Shown: positions 1 to 9,149, numbered from the stretch's first letter. The stretch: 64,000 nt of DNA from Lachnospiraceae bacterium (GCA_017430765.1 JAFRMI010000060.1:21670-85669); one strand, 5' to 3'. Made by a program: numbers and translations. Notes: generated by a model from the sequence alone, not told the origin.

Positions 1-66
1 CCGCATGAGCTCTTCCGCATCCGGTATATTTCCTCTTTCCTGTTCCTTTATCCGCTTTTCGTCCAC
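1..66 (-). CDS. Possible 5' end of a further gene, cut by the window edge
   Basis: After the stop of the large glycosyltransferase gene the minus strand stays open to the window edge. A GTG at 66-64, preceded by an AAAAGGA ribosome-binding-like stretch, would begin a polar, charged N terminus (VDEKRIKEQERG...). An in-frame ATG at 6-4, behind GGAAGAG, is an alternative start. Only about 22 residues are visible, so no function can be named. Context suggests another gene of the polysaccharide operon, since the spacing to the preceding stop is under 100 bases and no terminator lies between. Confidence 0.35.
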   Translation of the reverse strand, partial: MDEKRIKEQERGNIPDAEELMR

Positions 67-153
67 AGTTCTGTCCTTTTCCGCATGCTGCGCGCGTCGT
101 CCGGCCAGACCGGAACCCTGCCGCCGGAGTTTTCGCAGATCCGGCAGGGCGCC

Positions 154-3100
154 TTACGGCTTCAGTGAAAAATCCGGTCTCGCAAGTGTCAGATTCGAAT
201 TATAGAAGGGATCCCCGTTTTGCAGGATTTCCTTCCATCTTTCCCGGAAGCGCGCGATCTCCGATGCGAAGCGCTCCTTCTGCTCTTGGCTTACCTCGTA
301 CCCGCGCGAACGGGATTCATAGTGATAGAGAACAGCGCCGGGCTCGTAAAAGATCCGGTATCCCGCTTCTCTGATTTTGAGGCACAGGTCGATATCATTC
401 AGCGCGACCGCATAGGACGGGTCGAATCCCCCGGCCTCCTCGTACACGCTCTTTTTTACCATCATGCAGGCAGCTGTCACGGCGGAGAGCTCCATCTGGG
501 CGACGATCCGCTTCATGTACCCCTCCGCTCCCCGCATGGCGCCGGAGAAGCAGTGGCCGGCGAATCCGCCGTACCCGATGATGACCCCCGCGTGCTGCAC
601 CGTGTCATCCCCGAAATACATTCTGGCGCCGGCGGCGCCCGCGCCTTCCTGCATGCAGGCCGCGGCAAGCTTCCTGACGCTGCCCTCTTCAATCACTTCC
701 GTGTCGTTGTTGAGGAACAGCAGATATTCCCCCTTCGATTCCCTGACTCCCAGGTCATTGACCGCGGAGTAATTAAATGCCCCTTCATAGGTGATCACGC
801 GGACACAGGGGTATCGGCGGCTGAGCTCCCCGTAGGTACGGAACGTCTCTTCCTCCCGGCTGTTATTCTCGATGACGATAATCTCCAGATTCTTCCAGCC
901 GCCGAGCCGCATGACCGAATCCACCGCCGTCGTAAGATCCGCCGCGTGATCCTTGTTCGGGATCAGGACGGAGATGAGCGGCTCCCGGGGAACGTCGTAT
1001 TCCGTCCGCAGGATCCGGTACGCGGCGTCCTCACGCACCTGTGCCATGACGCCGCACCGCACGTAATGCGCGCGCAGATGGGCCGCGCAGACCTTTAGAT
1101 CAGACATCTCAAAAAGCCCGGGACCGCTGCGGGTCGACAGCACATGCGGAATATGGCCGAACCGGTCCGTGTGCTCCGCCAGATGCAGGAGCAGGTCGAA
1201 GAAATCCTCCGCATTTACAGGAGCCGGAACGCCGCTCTTTTGAAGAAGCTCCTTCCGGACCGCAAAACAGCTGCCGATATAACCTGCGGAGCGCAGATAT
1301 GACAGATTGAAATCCGGTTTGTAATACGGCTCAGAAGAACGGTCGTCCCACGTCTTCGGACCGTCATCCCAGTAGATGACATCCGTCTCCGGATTCTTTT
1401 TGAAAAATGCGGCCGCGTGTTCCCTCGCGCCTGCTTTCAGTGTATCCCACTCGCCCGTCACGACTGTGAACTGCTCCGAGAAAGCGGCCAGGTCTTCCTC
1501 CGTGACATCCGGGACCTGCAGAACCTCTTCCATCTGCGCCTTCTCATACGCGTCACGGGTAATGGCCGGGGTTCCGCGTCTGACAAGATCCGCCCTCTCC
1601 GCAGGATCCTCAGCGGTCCGCACCTCACAGCGGAAGATGCCCCTGAGGTTCTCGACCTCGAAAACATAGCGCCCGTCCGCTTTACCGTCAAGCGGAATAT
1701 CCACCGTAAAGCCCGCTGCCCTCAAAGGGCTGAGGCCGAACATATCCGTCACATCCGGCCGGGGAGTCCGCCTGACGGAGAAGGGAATCTCCTCCCCCGC
1801 CGCATTTCGCACACGGATCGTCTCCGCGGAAAACGCGCGGTCGAAACACCAGCCCCGGATCCTGTCGAAGGAAGCTCCCGCGCTGACCGCGTCGATCGTC
1901 ACGCACAGTCCCTCCGGGTCGCTTGCAAGAATGGGATGGAAAAGCGCGAACGGATCCTTCCTCCCCGCAAGGCGCATGGCTTTCCGCAAAATCTTCTCGG
2001 ATCTTTGCTCCCGGATCTCTCCCGCGAGAGCCAGCCGGTTCGCGAGGACGGCGTCCTTTCTTATGCAGGCGTCTCTCATGATGCGGATTTCGTCGCGGAG
2101 CGCCGCATTTCCAAGGGACATGCGGGACGGGTCCAGGCGGTCAAGGGAGGTCACCTTGAAAGAGATCTCGAGGAATCCCTCCGCGTTCTCCGGAAGGGGC
2201 ACTTCGATCTGCGGATCCGCATCCGTAAAGAAGAGACCGGATCCCTCCACGAGGACGCCGTCCGTCTTAAGCTCGCTCAGATCGATATTCTCTCCGCCGC
2301 AGACCGCTTTCAGATTCTCCACGAAGCAGGGGCTCTCGAGAGGATCGATGCGCACCTGCAGGACGCCCGGGACGGGGATGCGGAAAGAAACCTCCCCGTT
2401 CTCCGCGACCTTCGCCGTTACCCGCGTGTCCTCCGTGCAGCCTTCCCCGCCGTCAGGGTAAACGGATGCAATCCGCGTCCCTTCGTACCCGCGGACGAGG
2501 TTATATACGTCCGTTACGCCGTCTGAGACAGCGCCGTAGAGATCACGCCGGGGGACATAGTCCCCATTTACATAAGACTGGAAACATTTTTCCATCGCTT
2601 CATATGAAACTTCTTCCTCCTCCGTGATCCCGGCATGTTTCATATAGAGAGCTCTGTCAAGGCCGAGCCTTTTGGAGTTGCCCGTCAGATAATAATGGAG
2701 AATACGCCATTTAATGTACGGCAGGGGAACCGGGAAATCAAACGTCCATTCATAGTCAATGATAACCCACGTCTCTCCCGTAACTATAATGTTGTTGAGC
2801 ACCAGATCTATGTCGGAGACGGACATGGCCGGCAGCCCGGTTTGAACCCGCGCCTCCCCGAACACGGTCCGAAACTCTTCCGTCGCGCAGAATTCCGTGT
2901 CGCAAAGCGAAGAAAGAGCCTGAAAATACGCGTCAAACGCCGAAAGGAGCGCCTCGTCGCCGTCCGAAAGCAGGCCGTCAAACTGCTCCTCGAGCGTCGG
3001 CCCGTTCAGATATTCAAATTCAGCGGCGTCCCCTGAAAGACGGACGCGGTTCGGCACAAAGCGGCTGCCCTCTGTAAGACGCGCCAGATCCTCCCCATGC

Positions 3101-3243
3101 TGCACAAGCGCCCGGATATGGCCGCGCGCCTCTTCTGACTGAGGAAGCTTCCGGACAATGACGCTGCCGTCCTCCCCGGCGATCTCCGTGCGGATCCGAA
3201 GCGATCTCCGCCTCTCGTTGGAATACTTGGCAAACAGGATCAT
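154..3243 (-). CDS. Kinase-like domain / coiled coil / tandem GT2 glycosyltransferase protein
   Basis: A 1029-residue cytoplasmic protein with several modules. Residues 1-250 look like a protein-kinase fold: a candidate lysine K32, then DIDLVLNN (144-151), which aligns with HRDLKPEN and keeps D146 and N151, then IIDYEW (D163) in the DFG position. A beta-rich segment follows, then a short probable coiled coil (about 370-415). A degenerate glycosyltransferase-like segment (YWDDG near 621, later YIGSCFAVRKELL) precedes a complete GT2 domain: SVLIPNKDH near 756, LNNDTEV near 844, NDIDLCLKIREAGYR near 948. The ATG at 3243 is chosen because it overlaps the upstream stop (ATGA) and follows GGGGAGGGGGG; an in-frame start 12 codons earlier lies deep inside that gene. 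Inference: builds or caps the polysaccharide exported by the adjacent ABC transporter, perhaps like the kinase part of WbdD. Domain order is seen; the capping role is a guess. Confidence 0.85.
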   Translation of the reverse strand: MILFAKYSNERRRSLRIRTEIAGEDGSVIVRKLPQSEEARGHIRALVQHGEDLARLTEGSRFVPNRVRLSGDAAEFEYLNGPTLEEQFDGLLSDGDEALLSAFDAYFQALSSLCDTEFCATEEFRTVFGEARVQTGLPAMSVSDIDLVLNNIIVTGETWVIIDYEWTFDFPVPLPYIKWRILHYYLTGNSKRLGLDRALYMKHAGITEEEEVSYEAMEKCFQSYVNGDYVPRRDLYGAVSDGVTDVYNLVRGYEGTRIASVYPDGGEGCTEDTRVTAKVAENGEVSFRIPVPGVLQVRIDPLESPCFVENLKAVCGGENIDLSELKTDGVLVEGSGLFFTDADPQIEVPLPENAEGFLEISFKVTSLDRLDPSRMSLGNAALRDEIRIMRDACIRKDAVLANRLALAGEIREQRSEKILRKAMRLAGRKDPFALFHPILASDPEGLCVTIDAVSAGASFDRIRGWCFDRAFSAETIRVRNAAGEEIPFSVRRTPRPDVTDMFGLSPLRAAGFTVDIPLDGKADGRYVFEVENLRGIFRCEVRTAEDPAERADLVRRGTPAITRDAYEKAQMEEVLQVPDVTEEDLAAFSEQFTVVTGEWDTLKAGAREHAAAFFKKNPETDVIYWDDGPKTWDDRSSEPYYKPDFNLSYLRSAGYIGSCFAVRKELLQKSGVPAPVNAEDFFDLLLHLAEHTDRFGHIPHVLSTRSGPGLFEMSDLKVCAAHLRAHYVRCGVMAQVREDAAYRILRTEYDVPREPLISVLIPNKDHAADLTTAVDSVMRLGGWKNLEIIVIENNSREEETFRTYGELSRRYPCVRVITYEGAFNYSAVNDLGVRESKGEYLLFLNNDTEVIEEGSVRKLAAACMQEGAGAAGARMYFGDDTVQHAGVIIGYGGFAGHCFSGAMRGAEGYMKRIVAQMELSAVTAACMMVKKSVYEEAGGFDPSYAVALNDIDLCLKIREAGYRIFYEPGAVLYHYESRSRGYEVSQEQKERFASEIARFRERWKEILQNGDPFYNSNLTLARPDFSLKP

Positions 3244-4211
3244 TGCTCCGCACCCCCCTCCCCTGCGGAAGCGGGACACATCTCCCCGCCCCGTTTTCTG
3301 ACGGTCAGAAGGAATGAGTTTGAAAAAAGCGGAAAGAGGCCGTCCCGCAGAAGGGAATCGAAGGCTCTCGACTCATCGAAGAGCAGCATCCGGGACCGGT
3401 CAAAATTCTCGAGATTCTGCCGGAGATCCCCCGGTCTTGGGAGATACCGGTCAGAATATACCGCCATCGGAAACTTGTAGTCGGGATAGGGATAATAGAA
3501 CGCATAGTCCGTGCAGCCGCATTCCTCAAGGATCCGGATGAGCTCCGGTTTTGAGAAGGTGCGCACGGAGGTCTCCCGCCTGTACCCCTCGATGCCCTCG
3601 AAATAGACGCCCGTGTGATCCTCGCGGCATCCGGCGAAATATTTGAGTCCGAGCCGGTTCTCGATCGCAAGGAGCAGGACGCCGCCCTCCTTCAGGTGGC
3701 GCATGGCCTTTTGAAGGAAGGTGTGGTATGGCTTATTTCCCGAAATATATCCCCTGCCGTATTCGAAAACGCCGATCAGTGTCACGGCGTCGTAGTCGCA
3801 CGGCAGCTTCTCCTCGACCGTCTCAAAGTTGCCGAGCCGGATCTCTATATTGCCGCATTCGCGGTGCCGGTTCGCGTTGATGAGACTCCGCCGTCTGGAG
3901 AGTTCAATACAGGTGACGCTCCCCGCCGCGCGGGAGAGCGCCCCCGTGACGGCGCCGCAGCCGGATCCGATCTCGAGGACCCGGTCGGTCTTCGAAAAGG
4001 GGTACCAGGTGAGAATGTTCTCACGAAGCGGCGAAAAATGATACATCACCGCCCAGTCCTTTCTCTTCGCGATCACCTCGTCGTATGCCTCCGCGGGATA
4101 CGTCCGGGCGATCTCCAGAAGTTCGTCCTCGACCGCGCCGTCCGAGTAGAGATCCTCCCCGGGATAATCGTCTAAATTGATGACCACATTTCCAATGATT
4201 TCTCTGGGCAC
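3240..4211 (-). CDS. Class I SAM-dependent methyltransferase of the polysaccharide operon
   Basis: A 323-residue protein with a clear SAM-binding motif I, VLEIGSGCGAVTG (residues 78-90), an acidic strand end (CIELS) and a motif IV-like stretch (YDAVTLIGVFEY), so a Rossmann-fold methyltransferase. It has no signal peptide or membrane segment. The start is GTG at 4211, with AGGGG nine bases upstream inside the end of the ABC ATPase gene; its stop overlaps the next start by four bases, indicating translational coupling to the kinase-like/GT2 protein. The likely substrate is a sugar residue, possibly the non-reducing end of the exported chain, as in WbdD-type terminators. Methylating a nucleotide sugar is an alternative. 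Confidence 0.85.
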   Translation of the reverse strand: MPREIIGNVVINLDDYPGEDLYSDGAVEDELLEIARTYPAEAYDEVIAKRKDWAVMYHFSPLRENILTWYPFSKTDRVLEIGSGCGAVTGALSRAAGSVTCIELSRRRSLINANRHRECGNIEIRLGNFETVEEKLPCDYDAVTLIGVFEYGRGYISGNKPYHTFLQKAMRHLKEGGVLLLAIENRLGLKYFAGCREDHTGVYFEGIEGYRRETSVRTFSKPELIRILEECGCTDYAFYYPYPDYKFPMAVYSDRYLPRPGDLRQNLENFDRSRMLLFDESRAFDSLLRDGLFPLFSNSFLLTVRKRGGEMCPASAGEGGAEQ

Positions 4212-4216
4212 TTTTA

Positions 4217-5560
4217 TTACCCCTGCTTCCTTCGAACTATGGAGACTTCCGCCTCCATGTCATAAAAACCGACTGTATTCTTAGTCGATATGACCGTCAC
4301 ATTGAGGACATCGTAAAGCCGCTGGAAGACGCGGAACTCGCCCTCGTGGTACCCCGTACACCCGAAAGACAGAAGATACTCGCCGCCCTGCAGCGTCATC
4401 TTCTGCCGGAACGAAACCTTCACCTCGTCCCCCGCCTTCATGCTCCCGATCTCCTGCCCCTCGAAGAGCGTATTGGTGCCGGTAATCTCCGTCCCTTTCA
4501 GATCCTTAAAGGTGTACGCGCAGATCGGGTCCTCCACGTCCGCGTCAAAGTGAATGCCCGCCTCGATCGTGAAATACGCGCCTTTTTCAATGCTGCTCGT
4601 GACGCAGCCCGCGTCGTCGAAGACCGTGATCTTTGTAAAGCGGGCCTGGTGTTCGCCGTATTCCAGCATGTCCGGATTCATGGGGAGGATGCCCGTAAGT
4701 GAGTCGCTCTCCTCCTGTTTTCTCGCGAGGTCCTCCGCCTGCGGCCCCGCGTCCGGCCCCGCGGCGTCCTCTTCTTCTTCCGTCTCCGCGCTGTTTCCGT
4801 AGTCGACGAGGAGTTTTTTGTAGAGGTCCACGATCTCCTTGGGATTCCCCTCCGCCGTTTTCACGCCCTTGTTGAGCAGAACCACGCGGTCGCAGTACTT
4901 TGCCACAGAGCTCAAGTCGTGGCTGACGAACAGGATGGTTTTTCCGGCGTTCCGGAACTCCTCAAACTTGTGGTAGCACTTGGCCTGAAAAAATACGTCA
5001 CCGACCGAAAGCGCCTCGTCCACGATGAGGATCTCGGGGTCGATGTTGATGGACAGGGCGAAGGCCAGGCGGACGAACATGCCGCTCGAATAGGTCTTCA
5101 CGGGCTGATTGATAAAATCCCCGATATCGGCGAATTTAAGAATCGAATCGAGCCTTTCGTCGATCTCCGCCTCGGAGAACCCCATCATGGTGCCGTTGAG
5201 ATAGATATTCTCTATCCCCGTATACTCCATATTAAAACCGGCGCCGAGCTCCAGAAGGGCGGAGATTCTTCCGTCCGTCACAACGCGCCCCGAAGTGGGG
5301 GTCAGCACGCCGGTAATAATCTTCAGTATCGTCGACTTTCCGGAACCGTTCGTCCCGATGATGCCGACCGTCTCCCCCTTCCGGACATCGAAGGAGACGT
5401 CTTTGAGCGCATACAGCTCCCTGTAGCGCTTCTGTCTGGAAATGCCGAGCGCCTCAAGGAGGCGGTCCTTCGGCCGCTCATAAAGTTTATAGACTTTATT
5501 CAGATTCTCCACGCGGATCGCGATTCTGTCCGCCCCCGCAAACTCATTTCTGTCAGCCAT
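4217..5560 (-). CDS. Polysaccharide ABC exporter ATPase with C-terminal Wzt-like domain
   Basis: A 447-residue Wzt/TagH-type ATP-binding subunit. Walker A GTNGSGKST is at 69-77, the signature YSSGM at 157-161, Walker B ILIVDE at 177-182 and the switch histidine in FVSHD at 211-215. A TagH without extension ends near residue 260; this one continues through an acidic linker (EEEEDAAGPDAG) into a beta-rich domain (about 300-447) placed and sized like the Wzt C-terminal glycan-binding domain. The ATG at 5560 with GGAG four bases upstream is preferred over an in-frame TTG six codons earlier. With the permease at 5658-6455 it forms the exporter; the extra domain implies recognition of a particular chain or its cap. 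Confidence 0.93.
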   Translation of the reverse strand: MADRNEFAGADRIAIRVENLNKVYKLYERPKDRLLEALGISRQKRYRELYALKDVSFDVRKGETVGIIGTNGSGKSTILKIITGVLTPTSGRVVTDGRISALLELGAGFNMEYTGIENIYLNGTMMGFSEAEIDERLDSILKFADIGDFINQPVKTYSSGMFVRLAFALSINIDPEILIVDEALSVGDVFFQAKCYHKFEEFRNAGKTILFVSHDLSSVAKYCDRVVLLNKGVKTAEGNPKEIVDLYKKLLVDYGNSAETEEEEDAAGPDAGPQAEDLARKQEESDSLTGILPMNPDMLEYGEHQARFTKITVFDDAGCVTSSIEKGAYFTIEAGIHFDADVEDPICAYTFKDLKGTEITGTNTLFEGQEIGSMKAGDEVKVSFRQKMTLQGGEYLLSFGCTGYHEGEFRVFQRLYDVLNVTVISTKNTVGFYDMEAEVSIVRRKQG

Positions 5561-5591
5561 AGATCTCCGTTTCGTCAAATGACCCGCTCAT

Positions 5592-5623
5592 AAAAAGCAG
5601 ACATTCGCAATCCGCTTCGCACC
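5592..5623 (-). repeat. Dispersed 32-bp intergenic repeat, copy A
   Basis: This 32-bp block shares 27 of 32 positions with the block at 15521-15552 and 24 of 32 with the one at 43561-43592. The conserved core on the minus strand is GCGAAGCGGATTGCG. It sits between two genes of the same operon. Its function is unknown; it could be a small mobile repeat or a structured spacer in the mRNA. Confidence 0.6.
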
Positions 5624-5630
5624 CCTCTCA

Positions 5631-5655
5631 TCATCCGCTGCCGCAAAAGGCGGCC
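5631..5655 (-). repeat. Short GC-rich hairpin repeat shared with the gap upstream of the response regulator gene
   Basis: Nineteen bases at 5631-5649 (TCATCCGCTGCCGCAAAAG) recur exactly at 49352-49370. Here they continue into GCGGCC, giving a GCCGC-AAAAG-GCGGC type hairpin. A related GCGGC-AAAA-GCCGC hairpin lies upstream of glmM at 58082-58095. The role is unknown. Confidence 0.5.
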
Positions 5656-5657
5656 TC

Positions 5658-6455
5658 TTACAGGACGTCCGCAAAATGCACCATCAGTTTCCGGAAGATT
5701 CTGTTCCCTATGAAATAGACGGCCGCTGCCCAGATCCAGAAATACAGCGTCTCCCCGCCCCGCTCGAAGAACCATCTGCCTCCGTAGATGGCGTCGCGGT
5801 ATCCGGTCACGATATAATACATCGGATTGATCTTAAAGAGCCACGCGATATTCTCGAAACTGCGGATATCAAACATGATCGGGATCGACCAGACGCCGAA
5901 CTGAAGGCCGATATTCACGATCTGCGACATATCGCGGAAAAATATCACGATCGCGCTCGTCGCGTAAACAAGGCCGATAATAAAGATCATCATCGCGGGA
6001 TAATAGTACAGAAGCTGTACAAGATAGACAGAAGGATAGTACCCGTAAATCGCGGCAATCACACAGGCGACAAACACGAAGAACGCGTGTACAAAGAACG
6101 CGGACAGCACTTTGACGAACGGGAGAACGCGGATATTAAAGACCACCTTCTTCACGAGATAGCTGTACTCCAGAAGGGTGTTCGTTCCGCCGCTCATCAC
6201 CTCCTGACAGTAGAACCAGGGAACGATGCCTGCGACAAGGTAGACGAGGAACGGGACATCGAGAGACTGTCCCGACTTCAGCCCGTGGCCGAAGACGAGC
6301 CAGTAGATGCAGACCGTCACGATCGGCTGCACAAATGCCCAGACTGTACCCAAATAAGACCCGGCATAGCGGGTCTTAAAATCATTCTTTGCCAGTTTCC
6401 AGATGAGCCTCCGGTTTTCCGCGATCTGGAACGGCAGGGCCTCTCTTCCGGACAT
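5658..6455 (-). CDS. Polysaccharide ABC exporter permease (Wzm/TagG type)
   Basis: A 265-residue ABC-2-type membrane protein. The N terminus is cytoplasmic and carries the family signature KNDFKTRYAGSYLGTVWAFVQP, which leads into the first of about six membrane spans (YWLVFGHG..., VFVACVIAAIYG, MMIFIIGLVYATSAIVIFF, and a last span near YFWIWAAAVYFIGNRIF). The length matches Wzm, RfbA and TagG homologues. The ATG at 6455 lies three bases beyond the rfbC stop, with an overlapping AGAGGCGTAGGAG binding site, so translation is probably coupled to rfbC. It pairs with the ATPase at 4217-5560 to move lipid-linked polysaccharide across the membrane. Confidence 0.95.
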   Translation of the reverse strand: MSGREALPFQIAENRRLIWKLAKNDFKTRYAGSYLGTVWAFVQPIVTVCIYWLVFGHGLKSGQSLDVPFLVYLVAGIVPWFYCQEVMSGGTNTLLEYSYLVKKVVFNIRVLPFVKVLSAFFVHAFFVFVACVIAAIYGYYPSVYLVQLLYYYPAMMIFIIGLVYATSAIVIFFRDMSQIVNIGLQFGVWSIPIMFDIRSFENIAWLFKINPMYYIVTGYRDAIYGGRWFFERGGETLYFWIWAAAVYFIGNRIFRKLMVHFADVL

Positions 6456-6458
6456 CTC

Positions 6459-7028
6459 CTACGCCTCTTTTGCTCTTTGCGCCTGATATTCCGCAAAGCT
6501 GCCCCATTTAGTATCTTTTTCGGAGAGATTGAGGGGAACACCCTCAAGAAACGGCCACAAAATCCCGATCTCCGGATCGTCGTAGCGGAGTCCGCCCTCG
6601 TCATTGGGGTGGTAGAAATCGGTGCATTTGTAGCAGAATTCCGCCTCTTCGGAGAGCACGTAGAACCCGTGCGCAAACCCCTTCGGGATAAAGAACTGCT
6701 TTTTATTCTCCGCGGAGAGTGTCACACCGAACCACTTTCCGAAGGTCCGGCTTCCCTCGCGGAGATCCACCGCGACGTCAAACACCTCTCCGCGCACGAC
6801 GCGCACGAGCTTATCCTGCGGATAATGGATCTGAAAATGCAGCCCTCTGAGCACCCCTTTTGTGGAACTCGACTGGTTGTCCTGCACGAAGACGTGGTCT
6901 ATGCCGGCCGCTTTGAAGTCATTATAATTATAGGTCTCCATGAAATAGCCGCGGCGATCCCCGAAAACCTGCGGTGTGATCACTTTGAGGCCCTCGATTC
7001 CACATTCTTCGACCTGAATTTTTCCCAT
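6459..7028 (-). CDS. rfbC: dTDP-4-dehydrorhamnose 3,5-epimerase
   Basis: A 189-residue RmlC-family cupin. Family landmarks are visible: GDRRGYFMETY, QDNQSSSTKGVLRGLHFQ (the catalytic histidine lies in RGLHFQ), VRGEVFDVAVDLREGS and FIPKGFAHGF. It epimerises C3 and C5 of dTDP-4-keto-6-deoxyglucose, the third step of dTDP-L-rhamnose synthesis. The ATG at 7028 is preferred over a GTG three codons upstream because GGGGAG sits eight bases before it. It follows rfbA after a 72-base gap with no terminator. The final reductase RfbD is not present anywhere in the window. Confidence 0.95.
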   Translation of the reverse strand: MGKIQVEECGIEGLKVITPQVFGDRRGYFMETYNYNDFKAAGIDHVFVQDNQSSSTKGVLRGLHFQIHYPQDKLVRVVRGEVFDVAVDLREGSRTFGKWFGVTLSAENKKQFFIPKGFAHGFYVLSEEAEFCYKCTDFYHPNDEGGLRYDDPEIGILWPFLEGVPLNLSEKDTKWGSFAEYQAQRAKEA

Positions 7029-7100
7029 GTTCTCCACTCCCCTTTTCCTGACGAAGGATCGGAAGCCCCCTTCGCAGCTTCCCTTCCCCCGTTAATAGTC

Positions 7101-7970
7101 TTACAGTCCCTCGGCAATCTCCATCAGGTATTGGCCGTAGGCAGTCTTAAGCAGCGGCTGCGCAAGCGTAATCAGCTGGTCGCGGTCTATGAAGCACCGC
7201 TTGTAAGCGATCTCCTCGATGCAGGAGATATAGAGGCCCTGCCGTTTCTGGAACGCCGCCACGAAATCGGCGGCGTCAAGCAGCATGTCGTGGCTTCCCG
7301 TATCGAGCCAGGCGAATCCGCGTCCGAGCGTCTCCACGTAGAGATCCCCTCTCTTCAGGTACTCGTTGTTGACGGTCGTGATCTCCAGTTCCCCTCTGGC
7401 GGACGGCTTCACGTTCTTGGCGATCTCGATGACATCGTTGTCATAAAAATACAGCCCGGGGACAGCATACTTCGACTTCGGATGCTCCGGCTTCTCCTCG
7501 ATGGATACGGCCCGGCCCTGTTCGTCGAACTCGACGACGCCGTACTGCCTCGGATCCTTTACGTAGTACCCGAAGATCGTGGCGCCCTTCTCCCTCTTCG
7601 CCGCTTCCGCAAGCACGCGGGAGAAACTCTGCCCGTAGAAGATGTTGTCGCCCAGAACCAGCGCGACCCGGTCACTGCCGACGAATTCCTTGCCGATAAT
7701 AAACGCTTCCGCAAGCCCGTTCGGATGTTCCTGTACTTTATAGGAGAATTCCATCCCCAGCTGGGAGCCGTCCCCGAACAGTTCCTCGAATACGGGGAGG
7801 TCGCGCGGCGTGGAGATAATCAGGATCTCCCGGATTCCGGCGAGCATCAGCGTGGACAGCGGGTAATAGATCATCGGTTTGTCGTACACCGGCATGATCT
7901 GCTTGCTGACAGCCTTCGTCAGCGGATAAAGCCTTGTGCCGGAACCACCGGCAAGAATAATCCCTTTCAT
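7101..7970 (-). CDS. rfbA: Glucose-1-phosphate thymidylyltransferase
   Basis: A 289-residue nucleotidyltransferase with the diagnostic N terminus [28 protein letters not shown], the uridyl/thymidyl-binding [10 protein letters not shown] segment, EKPEHPKS and [11 protein letters not shown]. It makes dTDP-glucose from glucose-1-phosphate and dTTP, the first committed step to dTDP-rhamnose. The length is typical. GGAGG stands seven bases before the ATG. It lies between rfbB and rfbC in the same direction. Confidence 0.97.
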   Translation of the reverse strand: MKGIILAGGSGTRLYPLTKAVSKQIMPVYDKPMIYYPLSTLMLAGIREILIISTPRDLPVFEELFGDGSQLGMEFSYKVQEHPNGLAEAFIIGKEFVGSDRVALVLGDNIFYGQSFSRVLAEAAKREKGATIFGYYVKDPRQYGVVEFDEQGRAVSIEEKPEHPKSKYAVPGLYFYDNDVIEIAKNVKPSARGELEITTVNNEYLKRGDLYVETLGRGFAWLDTGSHDMLLDAADFVAAFQKRQGLYISCIEEIAYKRCFIDRDQLITLAQPLLKTAYGQYLMEIAEGL

Positions 7971-8066
7971 GATAGTCCTCCATCCGGATCAGGGGCATGT
8001 CCCCCGGTCTGTCTTATGTGAAGACTTGACAGACTCTTTATTGTATGTTCTCTCTGCTTCGTTAAT

Positions 8067-9149
8067 TCAGCGCTTTCCGTACATGGAATCGTAATACTTC
8101 TGGTAGTCGCCGGATGTGACGTTCTTCATCCACTCTCCGTGTTCGAAGTACCACGCGATGGTCTTCCGGATCCCCTCCTCAAAACAGGTCTCCGGATACC
8201 AGCCCACTTCCGCTTTGATCTTATCGGGTGCGATCGCGTACCGCAGATCGTGCCCCTTCCGGTCCGCAACATAGGTAATCAGGTCCTCGGAGATCTTCTC
8301 CTTCCGCGGATCGTCATCCGGAAGCATATCGCGGAGGGTGCTGATAATCGTGCGGACGATCTGGATGTTCTCCCGCTCGTTGTGGCCTCCGATATTGTAA
8401 GTCTCAAACAGCCGTCCCTTTTCCTGCACAAGGTCGATGCCCTTGCAGTGGTCCTCGACGAAGAGCCAGTCGCGGATATTCTTACCGTTCCCATAGACCG
8501 GAAGCGCTTTTCCCTGCAATGCGTTATTGATCATCAGCGGGATCAGTTTCTCAGGGAACTGGTACGGGCCGTAATTATTGCTGCAATTGGTAATATTAGC
8601 CGGGAACCCGTAGGTATCCATGTAGGACTTCACAAGAAAATCCGAGGACGCCTTGGATGCGGAGTACGGACTGTGCGGATCATATTTCGTCGTCTCATAG
8701 AAATAGGTATCTCCAAGTTCCAGGGATCCGTAGACCTCATCCGTCGAGACGTGCAGGAACTTGTGATCCGGCAGAAAGCCCCCGTCCGGCAGCTCCCACG
8801 CCGCCTTGGCGGCATTGAGAAGAACAAGCGTCCCAAGCACATTCGTCCGCACAAATACCTCCGGATTCCGGATGCTCCGGTCCACATGGCTCTCCGCGGC
8901 GAAGTGCACCACGCGCGAGATATCCTCCTCCTCGAAGAGGCGGGCGATCGTCTCGCTGTCACAGATGTCCGACTTGACGAAGCGGTAGTTCTCCTTCGTC
9001 TCCACATCGCGGAGATTCTCCAGATTGCCTGCATAGGTCAGCTTGTCCACATTGACGATCCGGATCTCGTCTCCATACTTTCTGAACATATAATGGATGT
9101 AATTTGACCCGATAAATCCGGCTCCTCCTGTTACAAGATAAGTACGCAT
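8067..9149 (-). CDS. rfbB: dTDP-glucose 4,6-dehydratase
   Basis: A 360-residue short-chain dehydrogenase-type enzyme. The NAD-binding motif GGAGFIGSN is at residues 7-15, HFAAESHVDRS follows, the active-site YSASKASSD supplies the YxxxK pair, and NNYGPYQFPEKLIP is typical of RmlB. It converts dTDP-glucose to dTDP-4-keto-6-deoxyglucose. It is the first gene of the leftward operon; AAGGAAG precedes its ATG and a promoter lies about 55-85 bases upstream. Confidence 0.97.
   Translation of the reverse strand: MRTYLVTGGAGFIGSNYIHYMFRKYGDEIRIVNVDKLTYAGNLENLRDVETKENYRFVKSDICDSETIARLFEEEDISRVVHFAAESHVDRSIRNPEVFVRTNVLGTLVLLNAAKAAWELPDGGFLPDHKFLHVSTDEVYGSLELGDTYFYETTKYDPHSPYSASKASSDFLVKSYMDTYGFPANITNCSNNYGPYQFPEKLIPLMINNALQGKALPVYGNGKNIRDWLFVEDHCKGIDLVQEKGRLFETYNIGGHNERENIQIVRTIISTLRDMLPDDDPRKEKISEDLITYVADRKGHDLRYAIAPDKIKAEVGWYPETCFEEGIRKTIAWYFEHGEWMKNVTSGDYQKYYDSMYGKR

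Noticed and set aside
5676..8021. Open plus-strand frame of about 780 codons opposite the permease, rfbC and rfbA
   Set aside because: It spans three well-supported minus-strand genes and their gaps, has no binding site and no family signature.
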